Shown here in pieces: positions 43,766 through 55,880 of a DNA stretch of 64,000 bases. Location: the NCBI RefSeq assembly GCF_963678635.1, contig NC_087066.1:10072723-10136722 (forward strand), in the 5' to 3' direction. Position 1 is the stretch's first letter; each line of letters begins with the position of its first letter. The notes below the pieces were generated by a model. It was not told the DNA's origin. It saw only the letters and a list, made by a program, of their open reading frames with translations, and did not search any database. The position numbers were made by a program, and so were the translations under genes. The stretch comes from Symsagittifera roscoffensis. Taxonomy: Eukaryota; Xenacoelomorpha; Acoela; Convolutidae.

Positions 43766-43811
43766 ATCTTAGAACGAAAAATTGATCTAATCAAAGAGCA
43801 CACCTAACTGA

Positions 43812-44637
43812 AGGCTGCGGCACAGATTGACAGGATCATAAAAAAGTGTTACGACTGCCGATGAAAATAAGCAACTGCACTATAGTCGGAATTTGCACCC
43901 CTACTTGCCTTCAGATTTCCGGAAGATAAACCTTTCCCGTTTCAACAACCAGGATTAGATATAATTAATTGCAGGAACCTTCAACAAACGCTTCGGCATT
44001 ATAATGACTTGCCTATATTACGAGCCGCGCATCTTGAGATGTGCCTGGACTAATCAGCCGACACATTCATCAATATCTTAAGATGATTCTTCGCACGCAG
44101 AGGAAAACCAGCCAAATTGCTTCTGACAACAGTACAATTTTCACCGCAGCCGAAAAAGAACTCCAAGGACACTTCGACGCCGATGTTACACGACAATTCT
44201 TACCATCACATTGAATTGACCGTCAACCCTGCCTATGCTTCTCATTGTACAGGAAAGACCCATAAGATCAGTAAGAGACTCGTTCTATGCCATCGTAGAA
44301 AGCCAGACTCTAATAGACGACACATTCAACACTTTTTTTGCGAAAATGAACACTTCGTGAACCGAAGACCCATCACTACAATTATATCATCGCCTGATGA
44401 TGTTGAACTCCTCACTTCGAATCATTTTCTTCTCGGGAGAGCGCATGCCAGCATGCCACCTCTACAAATCCAACAGTCCTCAACACTCAGTCGACAATAG
44501 AAATTTGCCCAACAACTCGCAACTCGCATATTTGGAAACGCCTGATCAAGGAGTTAATCTCATTACTACTGCCACAAGAACGGTGGAAAAACAAGACGCC
44601 GCCTATCAAAATGGGAGAAAATAGGAGGACTCTGGCT
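43812..44637 (+). repeat. Duplicated BEL integrase block (copy of 46722-47535)
   Basis: Starts CACAGATTGACAGGATCATA and matches the downstream integrase region almost base for base, with about a dozen differences and one 2-base indel over roughly 820 bp. It carries the core Asp in SDNSTIF (44124) and the region ENEHFVNRRPITTI. It lies between protease and RT, where integrase never belongs, so it is a secondary duplication or ectopic recombination product and not part of the ancestral order. Confidence 0.9.
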
Positions 44638-46083
44638 CTTCTCGCTTCATTTTGGCGATTGGAAGCCTGCGCCACATCACCTGAAACAACGATTCTTTCG
44701 GACGAAAGACACGCTATGCAAACACTTTGGAAAACCATATCATTATGCGACGACCGCTACCAACTCGGACCTCTGTGGAAACCAAATGCGAATCTTCCCA
44801 ACAACTATAAAACAATAATTTCCTAACACCACCGGATGAAAACACAAATTGACAAAAAATCAGAAAAACTTGCCCTCTGCCAGAAAAACAATTGAAAAGG
44901 ATCTCAGCAAGCACTACATAAGGAAATAAAAGCCAGACAAAATACCGTCGACAGGATGGATTTTACCTGAACATGACGTAATCAATCCAAACAATCCACG
45001 AAAACTTCGCCCTGTTTTCAATGCCAAATCTAAATTCAAAAGAGTTTGCCTAAAAGACATGCTTCCCACTGGACCTTGCTTGCTCTGCAAACCACTAAGA
45101 TTAGTTACTCGATTTGCATCCCATCACGTTGAAATTGAATGGGTGTACGTTCAGGTTTCTGTTATCTCTGAAGAGAGAAAATTTCTTCGTTTCCTTTGGG
45201 GAGACTCCTTCGGAGCCACCGACGACATCGACACCGCAGTGAAAAATAAAGAAGATCTTCGACACGTACTACAACATGGAAGGTTCAACCTGAAGAAGTG
45301 GATAAATGCGGATCATAGAACTTTGCAAACAGTATCAGAAGAACATAAATCCATCACCGCAGACGAAAACAAGGACCCCAAACTCTTCAAACCAATTCTC
45401 GCAAAACGATGAAGAGTAAGTAACGATACACTCAACTTCAGCACTGACAAACTACACAAACTCGCCCAGAAGAAACCGATACAACAAAACCTACTTCGCG
45501 CAGCCTCTTCAATCTCTGACCCAATTGGAGTAGCAGCACCAGAAGTGGGAAGATCAAATTACATGAGGCTTGACACCTGAAATTGTTGAGCATCTCGACG
45601 AGAGAAATGATCTACAGACAGTGGAAATACCTCGACACTTTTTTGGAAACAGCTATGAAAACATTGCTCTTCATGTTTTTTCAGATGCCTCCTACAGTTG
45701 CCTAGCAGCAGTTGTTTATTTTGTGTACAGTAACAGTGCCACTCGGCAAGTCAGCAGCGCATTTGTTCCCGTAAAAGTTCGAGCGGTTCCCCTAAAACAG
45801 CAAGCCATAACCAAAATCGAAAAACAAGCCGCAGTTTTTGGTACTCGCCTCGCAAAATTCAATTGAAAAGAACAGAGGATTGATATGAGCTCTACACACA
45901 TGTGGAAAGACAGCACAACAGCGCTTCAACGGATACAGTGTTCTCCTAAACGACAACAATTTTTCCGGGCTCAGAGAGCTGCAGAAATTTTGGAAAGCAC
46001 CCAAACGAGTCGAAGGAAACTTTGCACACGGCCCCTAAACCCAGCAGACGACGGAACCCTATTGGATTTCAGTAACAAATGAA
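44634..46083 (+). pseudogene. pol: BEL/Pao reverse transcriptase and RNase H, catalytic box missing
   Basis: The RT start reads FWRLEACATSPETT (44648), then GWILPEHDVINPNNPRKLRP and FNAKSKFKRVCLKDMLP (44950-45065), then RKFLRFLWGDS (45176-45208). Directly after this comes FGATDDIDTAVKN and FNLKKWINAD, so the stretch that should hold the YVDD catalytic box is deleted. RNase H follows with ALHVFSDASYSCLAA (45660) and WKDSTTALQRI (45903), ending NPADDGTLL. Several frame changes occur. The missing active site makes this RT inactive. Confidence 0.85.
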
Positions 46084-46489
46084 GATGGTTAACCGGACCC
46101 GGACCACAATTTATATGTGAACCAGAATGCAACTGGCCAAAGCAATAATTTAACGACGCCAATACAGATACTTTGCTACTCAACGATCGAATGGGAAACA
46201 TGGATTGAATAGAAACAACCCCAGTGCTAGCTTTTCAAGCTCCCACCGAAAAGGCTGTACGAAGTTGCATCGACTACAGCAGATTCTACAAAAGGACAAG
46301 AACTCTTCTAACAACAGCATACGTGATGAGTGCCGCCAGGATTTTCAAAGGTAAATAACTACACTCCCGCAACGAAAACTCGACCACCGCACAAATGCCG
46401 CACAAAATTTCATCTTCATGCAGACACAACGAGATATTTTCAACCAAGACATCAAGGCGTTGACACGAAATAAACCAATCAACACAACT

Positions 46490-47662
46490 TGAAGACTTCG
46501 ACATCTGTCACCATTTCTAGACAAAGACGGATTTTTGCGAGCACGTGGACGCCTCGAGAAATCTCAAACGGACAATTGCATAAAACACCCAAAAATGTTT
46601 GATGGAAACCACCCAGTAGTTCACCTTTATATAAGACAAAACCACAAAGAAAACCAGCATTCGCTACGCCAGCACACGAGAAAAATTATACAAAACGAAT
46701 ATTGGATTATCTGTGTTTGCGCACAGATTGACAGGATCATAAAAAAGTGTTACGACTGCCGATGAAAATAAACAACTGCACTATAGTCGGAATTTGCGCC
46801 CCTACTTGCCTTCAGATTTCCGGAAGATAAACCTTTTCCGTTTCAACAACCAGGATTAGATATAATTAATTGCAGGAACCTTCAACAAACGCTTCGGCAT
46901 TATAATGACTTGCCTAACATTACGAGCCGCGCATCTTGAGATGTGCCTGGACTAATCAGCCGACACATTCATCAATATCTTAAGATGATTCTTCGCACGC
47001 AGAGGAAAACCAGCCAAATTGCTTCTGACAACAGTACAATTTTCACCGCAACCGAAAAAGAACTCCACGGACACTTCGACGCCGATGTTGCACGACAATT
47101 CTTACCATCACATTGAATTGACCGTCAACCCTGCCTATGCTTCTCATTGTACAGGAAAGACCCATAAGATCAGTAAGAGACTCGTTCTATGCCATCGTAG
47201 AAAGCCATACTCTAATAGACGACACATTCAACACTTTTTTTGCGAAAATGAACACTTCGTGAACCGAAGACCCATCACTACAATTATATCATCGCCTGAT
47301 GATGTTGAACTCCTCACTTCGAATCATTTTCCTCTCGGGAGAGCGCATGCCAGCATGCCACCTCTACAAATCCAACAGTCCTCAACACTCAGTCGACAAT
47401 AGAAATTTGCCCAACAACTCGCAATGCATATTTGGAAACGCCTGATCAAGGAGTTAATCTCATTACTACTGCCACAAGAACGGTGGAAAAACAAGACGCC
47501 GCCTATCAAAATGGGACAAAATAGGAGGACTTTGGCCAATTGGGCGGATCACAGGAAACAAATCGGTCGATGGTGACCAGACCCGCGCTTACACTGTCCA
47601 AACAAGAGAAAAGTTTGTGTCAATACCAGCCATAAGGCTAGCGCCTGTTAGTCCAGACTATT
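46490..47662 (+). pseudogene. pol: BEL/Pao integrase
   Basis: Begins with the zinc-binding region (RARGRLEKSQ, HPVVHLYIRQNHKE, IIKKCYDCR), then the core with SDNSTIF at about 47027 (the usual Gly is Ser), ENEHFVNRRPITTI near 47250, WKRLIKELISLLLP near 47435, and the C-terminal WPIGRITGNKSVDG, SIPAIRLAPV, ending at a stop at 47660-47662. Frameshifts separate the parts. This is the parent of the upstream duplicate. Confidence 0.85.
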
Positions 47663-48725
47663 GAATCAGCAAACGAAGACTCACGACAAGGAGAGCCTCG
47701 TCCTAAACCAGTCTTGCCACCGACAGCCATAGCCGATAGCTCTTACACGACAGTTAAGCCAACGTTTTAAATTTTTTTTAAAGGAACCATTTCATTACTT
47801 TTTTCTTTATTTGTTTTGCAACTGCGAAATAAGGCCGACTGTTATATACCAATTTGACAATTGACAACCATCTTAGATGACTTCAACTTTCATATGCAAT
47901 CAGGAAAACTCCGGGGGAAGAAATTGAAAACCAGAACACAGCAAATACAAAAACGAGAAAAAAGCAAAACTGAATTACCAAACACGCGCAACCAACTAAT
48001 TTATAATCAAAGCAACGTTAAAAGCAAGAAAGAGCTTAAATACACCGTGTAAACTAGAAACGATCACATGTTCGTTTACATAGATGTAAACATTAGGAAG
48101 CCGTGTTATTGCGCAATGCGTTTGCAATTGCCTGTTAATTGTGCATGCGAAAAAAAAAATTACCAAAGTTATAATGTTGTAGACTAAAATAGGGCTGACA
48201 GCCAAAATTCGAAACAATGTTACACTTTTGTAGGACACTCTTTATGCTCTCGTGTGGAATGAAATAAAATAAGGGGAAGAGGTCAGAATGATTGGAAAAA
48301 AAAAACAATTTTATTGCAACCAGGCAGAGATACGGTTTCATTCAGTTTTAGTGAGTTGAATTAATATTGTGGTATTATTGCTTTTAAGGGAAAACGTAAC
48401 ACCGAAAAATTGGTTGCCCAAACTTTTTTCAAATGGGGAATTTTTCCGGTTTAATTCATTATTTTCTGCTTTTACCGTGTGTTTCAGTGACTAGTTACAA
48501 AGTTATGATCTAAATTGAAGCTAGTGATCTACAAAACGACTTTTGTTAAGGTTTTTTGTTCTCTAACGCAGTCCGTTTGGGCATCATTAATGTTTGATTT
48601 TGAAAATTCCTTGAAAAAAGAAATTGTGCAAGCGACGTCAGCTTAAGTTTTTAGCTATTATATAAGGAAGCTCACTTGTTTGTACTCTTTTCTTTTTTCC
48701 GAGACTAAATAAATCATCAACTGTC
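47663..48725. other. Intergenic, no gene recognised
   Basis: Follows the BEL integrase. It may include the right LTR, which was not recognised. Short Lys-rich frames only. Confidence 0.4.
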
Positions 48726-48776
48726 ATGCCGAGTGAAACTAAACAAAACGCAACTGCTCAATTTACTTGAGTTGAG
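48726..48776 (+). CDS. Candidate first coding exon of the nuclease/NTPase gene (contains TGA)
   Basis: ATG at 48726 opens a 17-codon stretch ending at a possible donor (GAG then GTAATT at 48777). It joins in phase to the exon at 49044. Codon 15 is TGA (48768-48770), so either this copy is mutated, the base is an error, or the true first exon is elsewhere. Confidence 0.3.
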
Positions 48777-48819
48777 GTAATTTTTTAAGATCATTTATCC
48801 ACGAGGGATAGGACCAACA

Positions 48820-49016
48820 TACGAGCTGTACAGCCCATCACGGCGAACCGCTGTTGTGCCCCTGCTTAAGAACTACATGATATTTTTTTGGTTATTTTTC
48901 TGGGCTGGGTAATTTTGCCTCACCCTAAAGCTACGAGCACGGATCATGGTGGGCCTCGTACATCCGACCTTTCGATTGAAAGGCGGATACGTAACCACTT
49001 AACCACTGCCCCCCTA
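48820..49016 (-). mobile_element. tRNA-derived SINE in the first intron
   Basis: On the minus strand from 49015 the sequence reads GGGGGGCAGTGGTTAAGTGG (A box TGGTTAAGTGG), an anticodon-arm-like CCTTTCAATCGAAAGG, then a B-box-like TACGAGGCCCACC near 48950, followed by a unique body. No CCA end and a poor acceptor stem, so it is a SINE. It differs from the SINE at 39.3 kb. Confidence 0.65.
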
Positions 49017-49043
49017 ATCTTTTGATTATTTGGATTTGTTTAG

Positions 49044-49527
49044 AGTATCAAAGAAGCCGCAATCGAATCAGTTCGAGAGGGTAAATTGGTTGTATTTCCT
49101 GCGCCATCGAAAGACCTGAAAGATCTTTTCCCAACAATCGACAACGTGCTGAGTCACCATGAAGTTGTTAGTGAAATAAAGAAGAAAGGTTACAAGGGAC
49201 TGTTGGTTAGAGGTTATCATTCTGAGGGAGTGACTCATGGATGCGTTTTCATGCCTTCAAACGAGGACAACAAAATATTCATCATCAGGAACGTGAACAA
49301 CTTGAAAAAGCAGTCTGAAATTGTGGTTTCCTTGCGTGATCAGATATTTCACATGCGGACCAAATTTCAGGAACATCAATTAAGTTATGTCAAAATTGAG
49401 GTTTTTGTTTGGAATCCGAAAAAAAATTTGAATTTAGACAGCCTGGAAAGAAACGTACAGAAGGATGTTGAAGATGTTAAAATTTCCTCCGGGAGAACTT
49501 TTCAGCTACCACTTCCAGGAAAATGCG
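49044..49527 (+). CDS. Exon 2 of a nuclease-like/NTPase gene
   Basis: Bounded by an acceptor (TTTGTTTAG) and a donor (GTAAAG at 49528). It encodes about 161 residues: a helix (SIKEAAIESVREGKLVVFPA), then GYKGLLVRGYHSEGVTHGC and a Lys-rich region ending PLPGKC. The last codon is split after its first base and is completed by the exon at 49904, giving phase 1. I do not recognise a named family in this part; it would be the N-terminal region of the protein whose later exons hold the nuclease-like and P-loop domains. Confidence 0.65.
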
Positions 49528-49903
49528 GTAAAGGTATTTTTTTATACTTTTCGAATTTCAAGCAAATATATAATCATTCAAACTTAAAAACAACAATTTT
49601 GGCTGTACCCTGAAGGTGTCAAAACAGTTTTGATATGAATAACCAGAAATTGGTAACTTTTGTTACTCTTTGCGTTAAATGTTTCGAGTTTTATATGTTT
49701 TAATCATAATGTAAGCTTAGAGCAAAACTATGCATTAATTTTTCTTAATCTTTTCAGACTCTGGAAAAAGTCTATTAAAAATAAAAAAAAAAAGTTTTGA
49801 ACCTGAAGCCTGATAAAAATGGACTATGGGTTTATTGAGAAGGTTTTATAGGAATTGGGTTCGAAATTAGCTTAGCTTTTGTTTGAGAGTTGACATGTTT
49901 CAG

Positions 49904-50999
49904 TAGGAAATAAAGTCAACACAATCGAACTGATTTTGGAGTCTGATATGTACGAAAAACAGCTAGAGCCGTTTTGCTACACCATTGGAAAACATCGCAT
50001 GAAAACTCCCAGAGGAGAATTTACTCTTGATAAAAACAACGTCATAAAAATGAGGGAAGCAAATGAATGTAACTTTCCATCTGTCACGAAACACCTGTAT
50101 CACGTTCCTCCAATTGACTCATCCTTCGACAACTGCTTGTATACCACGACAACAGATGGAGATAATGGCGACATAGCTCTAACCGGGGCATTTAAGGGAG
50201 AGATTATAGAGTTTCGAAGCAAAGTTGTAGCTAAACTAGCATCTCCGTCCGGTCTGCTTATTCGAGATTTTAGACACAATCACGTAAACTGTTTACTCGA
50301 CGAAGCTTCTTTCAAGTCAACACAATTTCAAATAGATTATTTGCATTTGGGAGCTGAAAAAATGACTTTTATTGAAGTAGGTCTGAGCAAAGATCGAAAA
50401 AGACCGAACTCCACGATAAAGAACAAACTGTTGACACAGTGTCTGCAAAAAACGATCCCACAGGCGCTCATGTTACTTTATTCGTTCTATATAAACCAAA
50501 CACCCGATCAAAAATTCAACAAAGAAGAATTTTTGAAACTTATTGATACCCACTTGAAAGTGTTGCTTGTTATTCCAAATGTATCATTGAATCAATTTCG
50601 TGAATATCTCGGACTTCCAAATGAAAATGCGACAACTTTTCATGAGCAGTTACTGGAAAACAAAAACTATTTGAAGTACTTGCTGATTTGTTTGAGCGAC
50701 AATTTGCCATCAGCTGGTAGGTGTCTTCTTACACTTGATGATCAATTGGGCATTCAGGATTCAAATACTACTATCGATGACATTTTCAAGTTTTCGGATC
50801 ACAAAAAAGCCAACTATTTCACATCCCTTTTATCCCTTGTTGCATTGAACGTTTTTGATGATGTGGACGAAGAAAAATCGCTTGACGTTGATGAACGATA
50901 CCACCCAGATTTGTCACACTGGTTGAAATCTCGCCCGAAACATCCGCAACACTACGCAAATTTCAACATTTGCCTCAGTCCACAACAATACACTTTACT
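49904..50999 (+). CDS. Exon 3: PD-(D/E)XK (NERD-like) nuclease region
   Basis: From acceptor CATGTTTCAG to donor GTAAGT, about 365 codons fully open. Around residues 90-165 the order GEIIEFRSKVVAKL (helix with Glu), LLIRDF, QIDYLHL (Asp), FIEVGLSKD and IKNKLLTQ resembles the core of NERD and other PD-(D/E)XK nucleases: Glu, Asp, then Glu-x-Lys. Here the Lys position reads Gly, so activity is doubtful or the Lys is supplied later. A helical Leu-rich part and an acidic linker (DDVDEEKSLDVDE) follow, ending LSPQQYTL, which looks like the start of a helicase-type Q motif. The last codon is split after two bases (phase 2). Nuclease assignment is an inference from the pattern. Confidence 0.6.
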
Positions 51000-51810
51000 G
51001 TAAGTTTTTCAAAAAACTCAGAAAAGTCGTGTTCCCAAACCACCTGATGGCCCTAATCTTAGAAACAGCAACTTGCTTAAATTACTTCAGGATTGATTTG
51101 AAATGATTTTGAACTGATTTCAAATCGATTTTAAATCGACCCAATTGATGAAAATGTACATCTAAGGAACTATTTAAATGGATCTTTCTCGAAATTTTTG
51201 GCTCAAATTAAGTGTCTAAAAATCGGTTCAAATCGACATGGATGGATTAATCGACTCATTGAAATTCGTTAAAATCTCCCTTCAACTCATCTAAATCTTA
51301 CTAAAATAAATTTAAATCTATTTTAAAAGACCCATGAGCAGATCGAATTAAATTTCTACAACGTCCACTTCAATTCGAATTAAATCGACTTTTTTTCTAA
51401 CACGTTGAAAAAAACAAGTATTTCAAAAATATAATAGAAATATTTCATCTTCGATTTAAAAAAAAACAAAATTGCTAGCTGCTGTAGAGTTCAAGTGAAT
51501 GGTCAAAAAATTCAAATTTTGATCTCAAAAATATGCTATGAACTCATAAAAGCTCATCATGGTAAATCAGATCTTGGACAAAAACCTATGTAACAATATA
51601 AGAAAATAGTCAAAATGAACAACTTTTCAGCTCAAAAATGTGCTAGAAAATTATAGAAGCACATCATTGTAGGTCAGATATTGGGCAAAAATTCATGTAA
51701 CAAATCAGAAAAAATATCAATATATATCACATTTTGAGCTCAAAATTAGTAAGCAAAACATAAATATTTATCAAAAAAATTAAAACTATTTAGTATTTAT
51801 TATGATGAAA

Positions 51811-52547
51811 CCTGTACTGACGAGAAATGGATTGCAATCGATTTTTTACAGATAATGTGGCGGAGACCTTAGAAAAAATCGTTGTGATTAGAGATACTAA
51901 TTCTTTAGTTTTAAAAAAAATGTTGCTTAAAATTAGATTCAACCAAATCTAAATCAGTATAAATTATTTTTGCCAACGTTTTTTTTTAAATTTTAGTTAT
52001 ATCCAGATTTTCATGACTATCAAACAACAGAGAAACCATTAGAAAAAATAAGATATGCATTCTCAATTGACTCTTTGTTTTGATGTTTGGCCTGAAGTTA
52101 AACTATGGGGATAACGATTATATATAGGTTTATATCTCTTTTTTATAACAATTCATTTTTTCTTATTTGATACAGTTTATTCATATAGTAATTTTCCTAG
52201 CGGTAAAAACGTTTGCGGTAAACAACTTTCTTGTTGTGAATCTTGCTCTCTGTAGCTCTATTTGAGAATATAAAGTTTGCGCAAGTTTCGATACAAAACA
52301 CAGCTAATTAGTTAAAACAGTTTTCTTGAGATTTTGCTGATTTTCGCTTCCTTGCAAAAAACACATTTAATTCGATTTATATCCATTTTATCGCAATCAA
52401 ACAGTTTTTTCTTCCTTAAAATCCATTTAATGCACTCGATATCAATTTACGGATCTAAATTGGATATCTTAAGTTGATTTCGTTGCTGTATCATTCTGTA
52501 TAAAAGTCGATTTGAATCGATTTCAATCTCACGCTTTTCAGTGCGGG
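51811..52547. mobile_element. MITE copy A (CCCGCACTGACAAA-type ends)
   Basis: Begins ACTGACGAGAAATGGATTGC and ends TTTTCAGTGCGGG, the inverted counterpart of its start in copy B. Shares interior blocks with copy B, for example TTTGGCCTGAA near 52090 and TCCTTGCAAAAA near 52350. No coding capacity. Target duplication not resolved. Confidence 0.65.
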
Positions 52548-52917
52548 AATGTTTCGAAAATTATCAAATTCGAATGAAAAAATTGTCTTAAACTAGTTTA
52601 ATTCCGTTTTAATCATCTTAAAAACAAAAACCGTTTAATACCAAAAACTTTGGAATTTAATTGATTTTAAACCAATTTGGAGGCATTTTTTCAATCAATC
52701 TTAATCTTTTCCATTTAATCTTCGTTCTTTTTTGTAGATTAAAGTAGATCTTAATTAAGTCTTGATACTTTCCAATTCTAAAAATGTTATCATTCTAAAT
52801 TATCTGACAAAAACTGAGAATTTTGAACTTTTTATCTAAGGGATTTTAAGCCAGTTTTTTGATAAAAATTGGCGATACCTAAGCTTTTCCAAGGAGTACG
52901 GTAATTTTTATCCGCGC

Positions 52918-53085
52918 TGCTATCAAAAAGATAGAAGTAAAGCGGCGGCGAAGTGGTTACATTTCCGCCTCTTAATCGAAATGAAGGATATTGGAAGCCC
53001 ACTAAGATCCGCCCACCACAAAGCGAAGAACGGTGGTGAATTGGTGGAGTATCCGCTTCTGAATCGAATGCCCTCCCGCATCTAA
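52918..53085 (+). mobile_element. tRNA-derived SINE fragment
   Basis: GGCGAAGTGGTTACATTTCCGC followed by CTTAATCGAA and a second GGTGAATTGGTGGAGTATCC-CTTCTGAATCGAA stretch looks like two degenerate tRNA heads in tandem. It resembles the SINE at 48.8-49.0 kb. Confidence 0.45.
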
Positions 53086-54023
53086 ATAAACTGAAAACAA
53101 AACAATGGATTGTTGTGTTCTAACAAGGTAACACTAAAATCGACTCCCATGTTGTCCTCAGACAACAAAATAGAACTAAAAATCGGTTGAAAATCATTGT
53201 CTTATCAAAATTGAAACTCATTGTTTTTCAATTAAAATGATTAAAATTGGATTTTTTTCGTTTTTTCTTTCGCAATTAAAAGTATTGCTAAAATTCTGCT
53301 TTTTCAAATGAATAATGCAGAAAGAATGCAAAACGAGTGCACGGTCTACTCGGTTCCTAAACTTAAGTTTTTTTCAAAATGCAATATGATTCCATTCCCA
53401 CAATGTTTGCTCCTGTAACCCTCTTATTCCCCCACGTTTGACATTTTGTCCCTTACTCCCGCCACCTATTCCCTAACTAGAAACACTTCCCACACCCGCA
53501 ACAAAAATAAGTAACATAAAAGAGTAACAAAACTCAAAGTTGAGCAGAAAAAGGTATAAAATGAACAACATGCAACGAAAAATAGTTTATAACGTGCAAA
53601 TGTCTAAATAAAAGAAGAAAAAAGTCAATTAGAAAAGTGTTTCGCTGTCTTTATCTATAGATTGGAAAATAATTGATTAGAACTGATTTGCAGTGATTTT
53701 TTTTCCATTAGCAAAGATTAGCCGATCTTGAAATGAGTTGATATTTTTTTGGATGTGAACCATTTTTTATTGTCGACTATTTAGAAGCAAAAAGTTTTTT
53801 TTCCAAAAGACATCATCAAAATTTGTCCTAATTCAATCTCTTAACCGTCATGTTTGTGTCTATTGGTAAAATTTTTCCGATACAACTCAAATCAAAGTCA
53901 CCCACCAAATCTAAAATTTGAGCTATTTGAAAGAATTCAAGGGATTACATTGAATTGATGATTTTTTTCAAAATGGCCCTGGAAAAAATTAAAAATAACA
54001 AAATGTTTGTTATGAAATAGGCA

Positions 54024-54891
54024 CCCGCACTGACAAAAAATGGATTGCAATCGACTTTATACAGATGATATACCAGACCTAAAACAACTGTTTGCATCAA
54101 TTCAGAATCAGTTTAGTTTTATACAGAAAGAAAACTGTTAAACGAATTCTAAATTTATTTCAATCCATCATAACAAATTTTTTAATTCTAAATATTTTTA
54201 AATTTTAAATATTTATTATTCTATCATATTTTTGTCAATTTTACTGTGCACTCATTCATACAAATTTTACACAGATTATTTAAAGATTTATTTGGTTACT
54301 AACGTAAAGTAAATGTTTTAAAAACATTTAAAATTATGTTTTTCATTTCACTTTCGTGTTGAAGTTTGGCCTAAAACGAAACTCTGAGAAAATCTCATCT
54401 GTAAATTATTCGCCAAAATTGAATAGTTCTTAATTGAATTTTTTGGTTTTATGTCTTTGCTTAACAGAATGGAGACTAGAACATTGATTAAAAAATGACA
54501 GTTGGTTAAAATGAATTCCCTTCATCAAAAATTTTGCAGTAGAAACTTTAAGCGGGTGACTTCTGCCCTTTGAAGCTCCAATCGTAATTTTTCATGAGCT
54601 CAAAGTTTTGCACAAAAAGTATGTTTCGGGGAATGTCGAAGCAAAATTAATAGTTACTTTAAATCAAGTTTGTTAAATTTCAATGGATTTCACTGCCTTG
54701 CAAAAATCCATGTAAATTGATTTAATTCGATTGTTTGATAAAATAACTGATTTTTTACTGATTTGTTCTTCCGTAATAATCCAATTAATCCTTTCTTAGT
54801 CATTTCTTAGTCATTTTTAAATGGACTTTCGTAATTTGATTTTCACACAGTATTTCTAATTCTATTTCAATCTCAAGTTTGTCAGTGAGGG
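54024..54891. mobile_element. MITE copy B (868 bp)
   Basis: Terminal inverted repeats CCCGCACTGACAAA (54024-54037) and TTTGTCAGTGAGGG (54878-54891), one mismatch. Interior matches copy A throughout in diverged form. It has no ORF, so it is a non-autonomous DNA element; the superfamily is not determined. Confidence 0.7.
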
Positions 54892-55728
54892 CAATTCATA
54901 TCAATTTGGAGTGCATTCAAGTATGTTCGTCTGCCCTTTGCACTTGCGTTTTAGCATTCAGTTTCTGGAAAAAAATATATGTTTTTATTTCTGTAATGTG
55001 TTGATGAAGGTCTGTAATTTGATTTTGCAAATCAAAATTGCGATTGGAAAAAACATGTTTTTTTTACATGTCAAACTGAAAATTAAATGAAAAAATAAAA
55101 TTATCCGTAAGTTCACTTGGTCGGCTTCAATTTAGTCTAGATGAATTAAATTTAGGAAAAAGAAACAGCCCAGTTTGCTAGAATTTGGGTTCATTTAGCT
55201 TTTTCTGCTGAAAATTGGAGATTCATGAGATCATTTAATTTTTGCTGCAAGAGAATTCTTTTTTACTGATTTCAATTTTTCCCGATCAACCACCGGCACA
55301 AAAACCTAACTGAACGTCTGCATTATACCTTTAATTCAAAATACTCATTATAACTGATGGATAAGTATGATGAGTATATATTTTTCTGTATGTGTATACA
55401 ATATCTAGATAATCTGTGTATAGTTTGTGTATAATCTGCTTTTAATCAGTAAATAATTTGTTGATAATCTGTATACACAAGGTAGATAACCAATTTTAAT
55501 GTATGCCGTTTACATTTTTATACTGTATCTTCATTATACAATCATTATCAAAAAACAGTTTTCACAGTGTTTTTTTAAAATCATTTATATTATGTTTTCA
55601 TAGACAACTTTCACGAAAATGAAAAAAAAAAGATACAGTATAAAACTTTTTTTTAAAATGGGTTATGTTCATTTAATAAATGAAGATAAACAATTTTTAA
55701 TTCAGAAAATGAAAACAGATATGAAAGT

Positions 55729-55880
55729 TGTAATTGCTTTTGGTGGATAGTCGATGTTGATTTGTTTGTGAAACTGCGGGAGTTCATTTTAGTGAAAATA
55801 CTCCGAATTATTTTCACTAAAATGAACTCCCGCAGTTTCACAAACAAATCAACATCGACTATCCACCAAAAGCAATTACA
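55729..55880. repeat. Perfect 72 bp inverted repeat with 8-base loop
   Basis: Arms 55729-55800 and 55809-55880 are exact reverse complements, separated by CTCCGAAT. Matching stops just outside 55729/55880. The two short open frames reported on opposite strands here are the same sequence read twice. It could be a hairpin RNA, a very recent palindromic insertion or an assembly artefact. Confidence 0.95.

Larger units (their letters stand above)
42171..47662 (+). mobile_element. BEL/Pao LTR retrotransposon, broken and rearranged
   Basis: Gag, zinc knuckle, aspartic protease, RT, RNase H and integrase pieces follow one another on the plus strand in BEL/Pao order. All are frameshifted. A block of integrase sequence is duplicated between protease and RT. 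No LTR pair could be recognised by eye, so the outer limits given are those of coding similarity. The element is dead. Confidence 0.85.

Noticed and set aside
44117-44500. 127-codon ORF seen twice (also 47019-47402) as a novel repeated gene
   Set aside because: The first half is an out-of-register reading of BEL integrase and the second half is the integrase itself; the repetition is the duplicated block.
48950-49016. Functional tRNA gene
   Set aside because: Only the head resembles a tRNA; the T-arm is degenerate and there is no acceptor stem.
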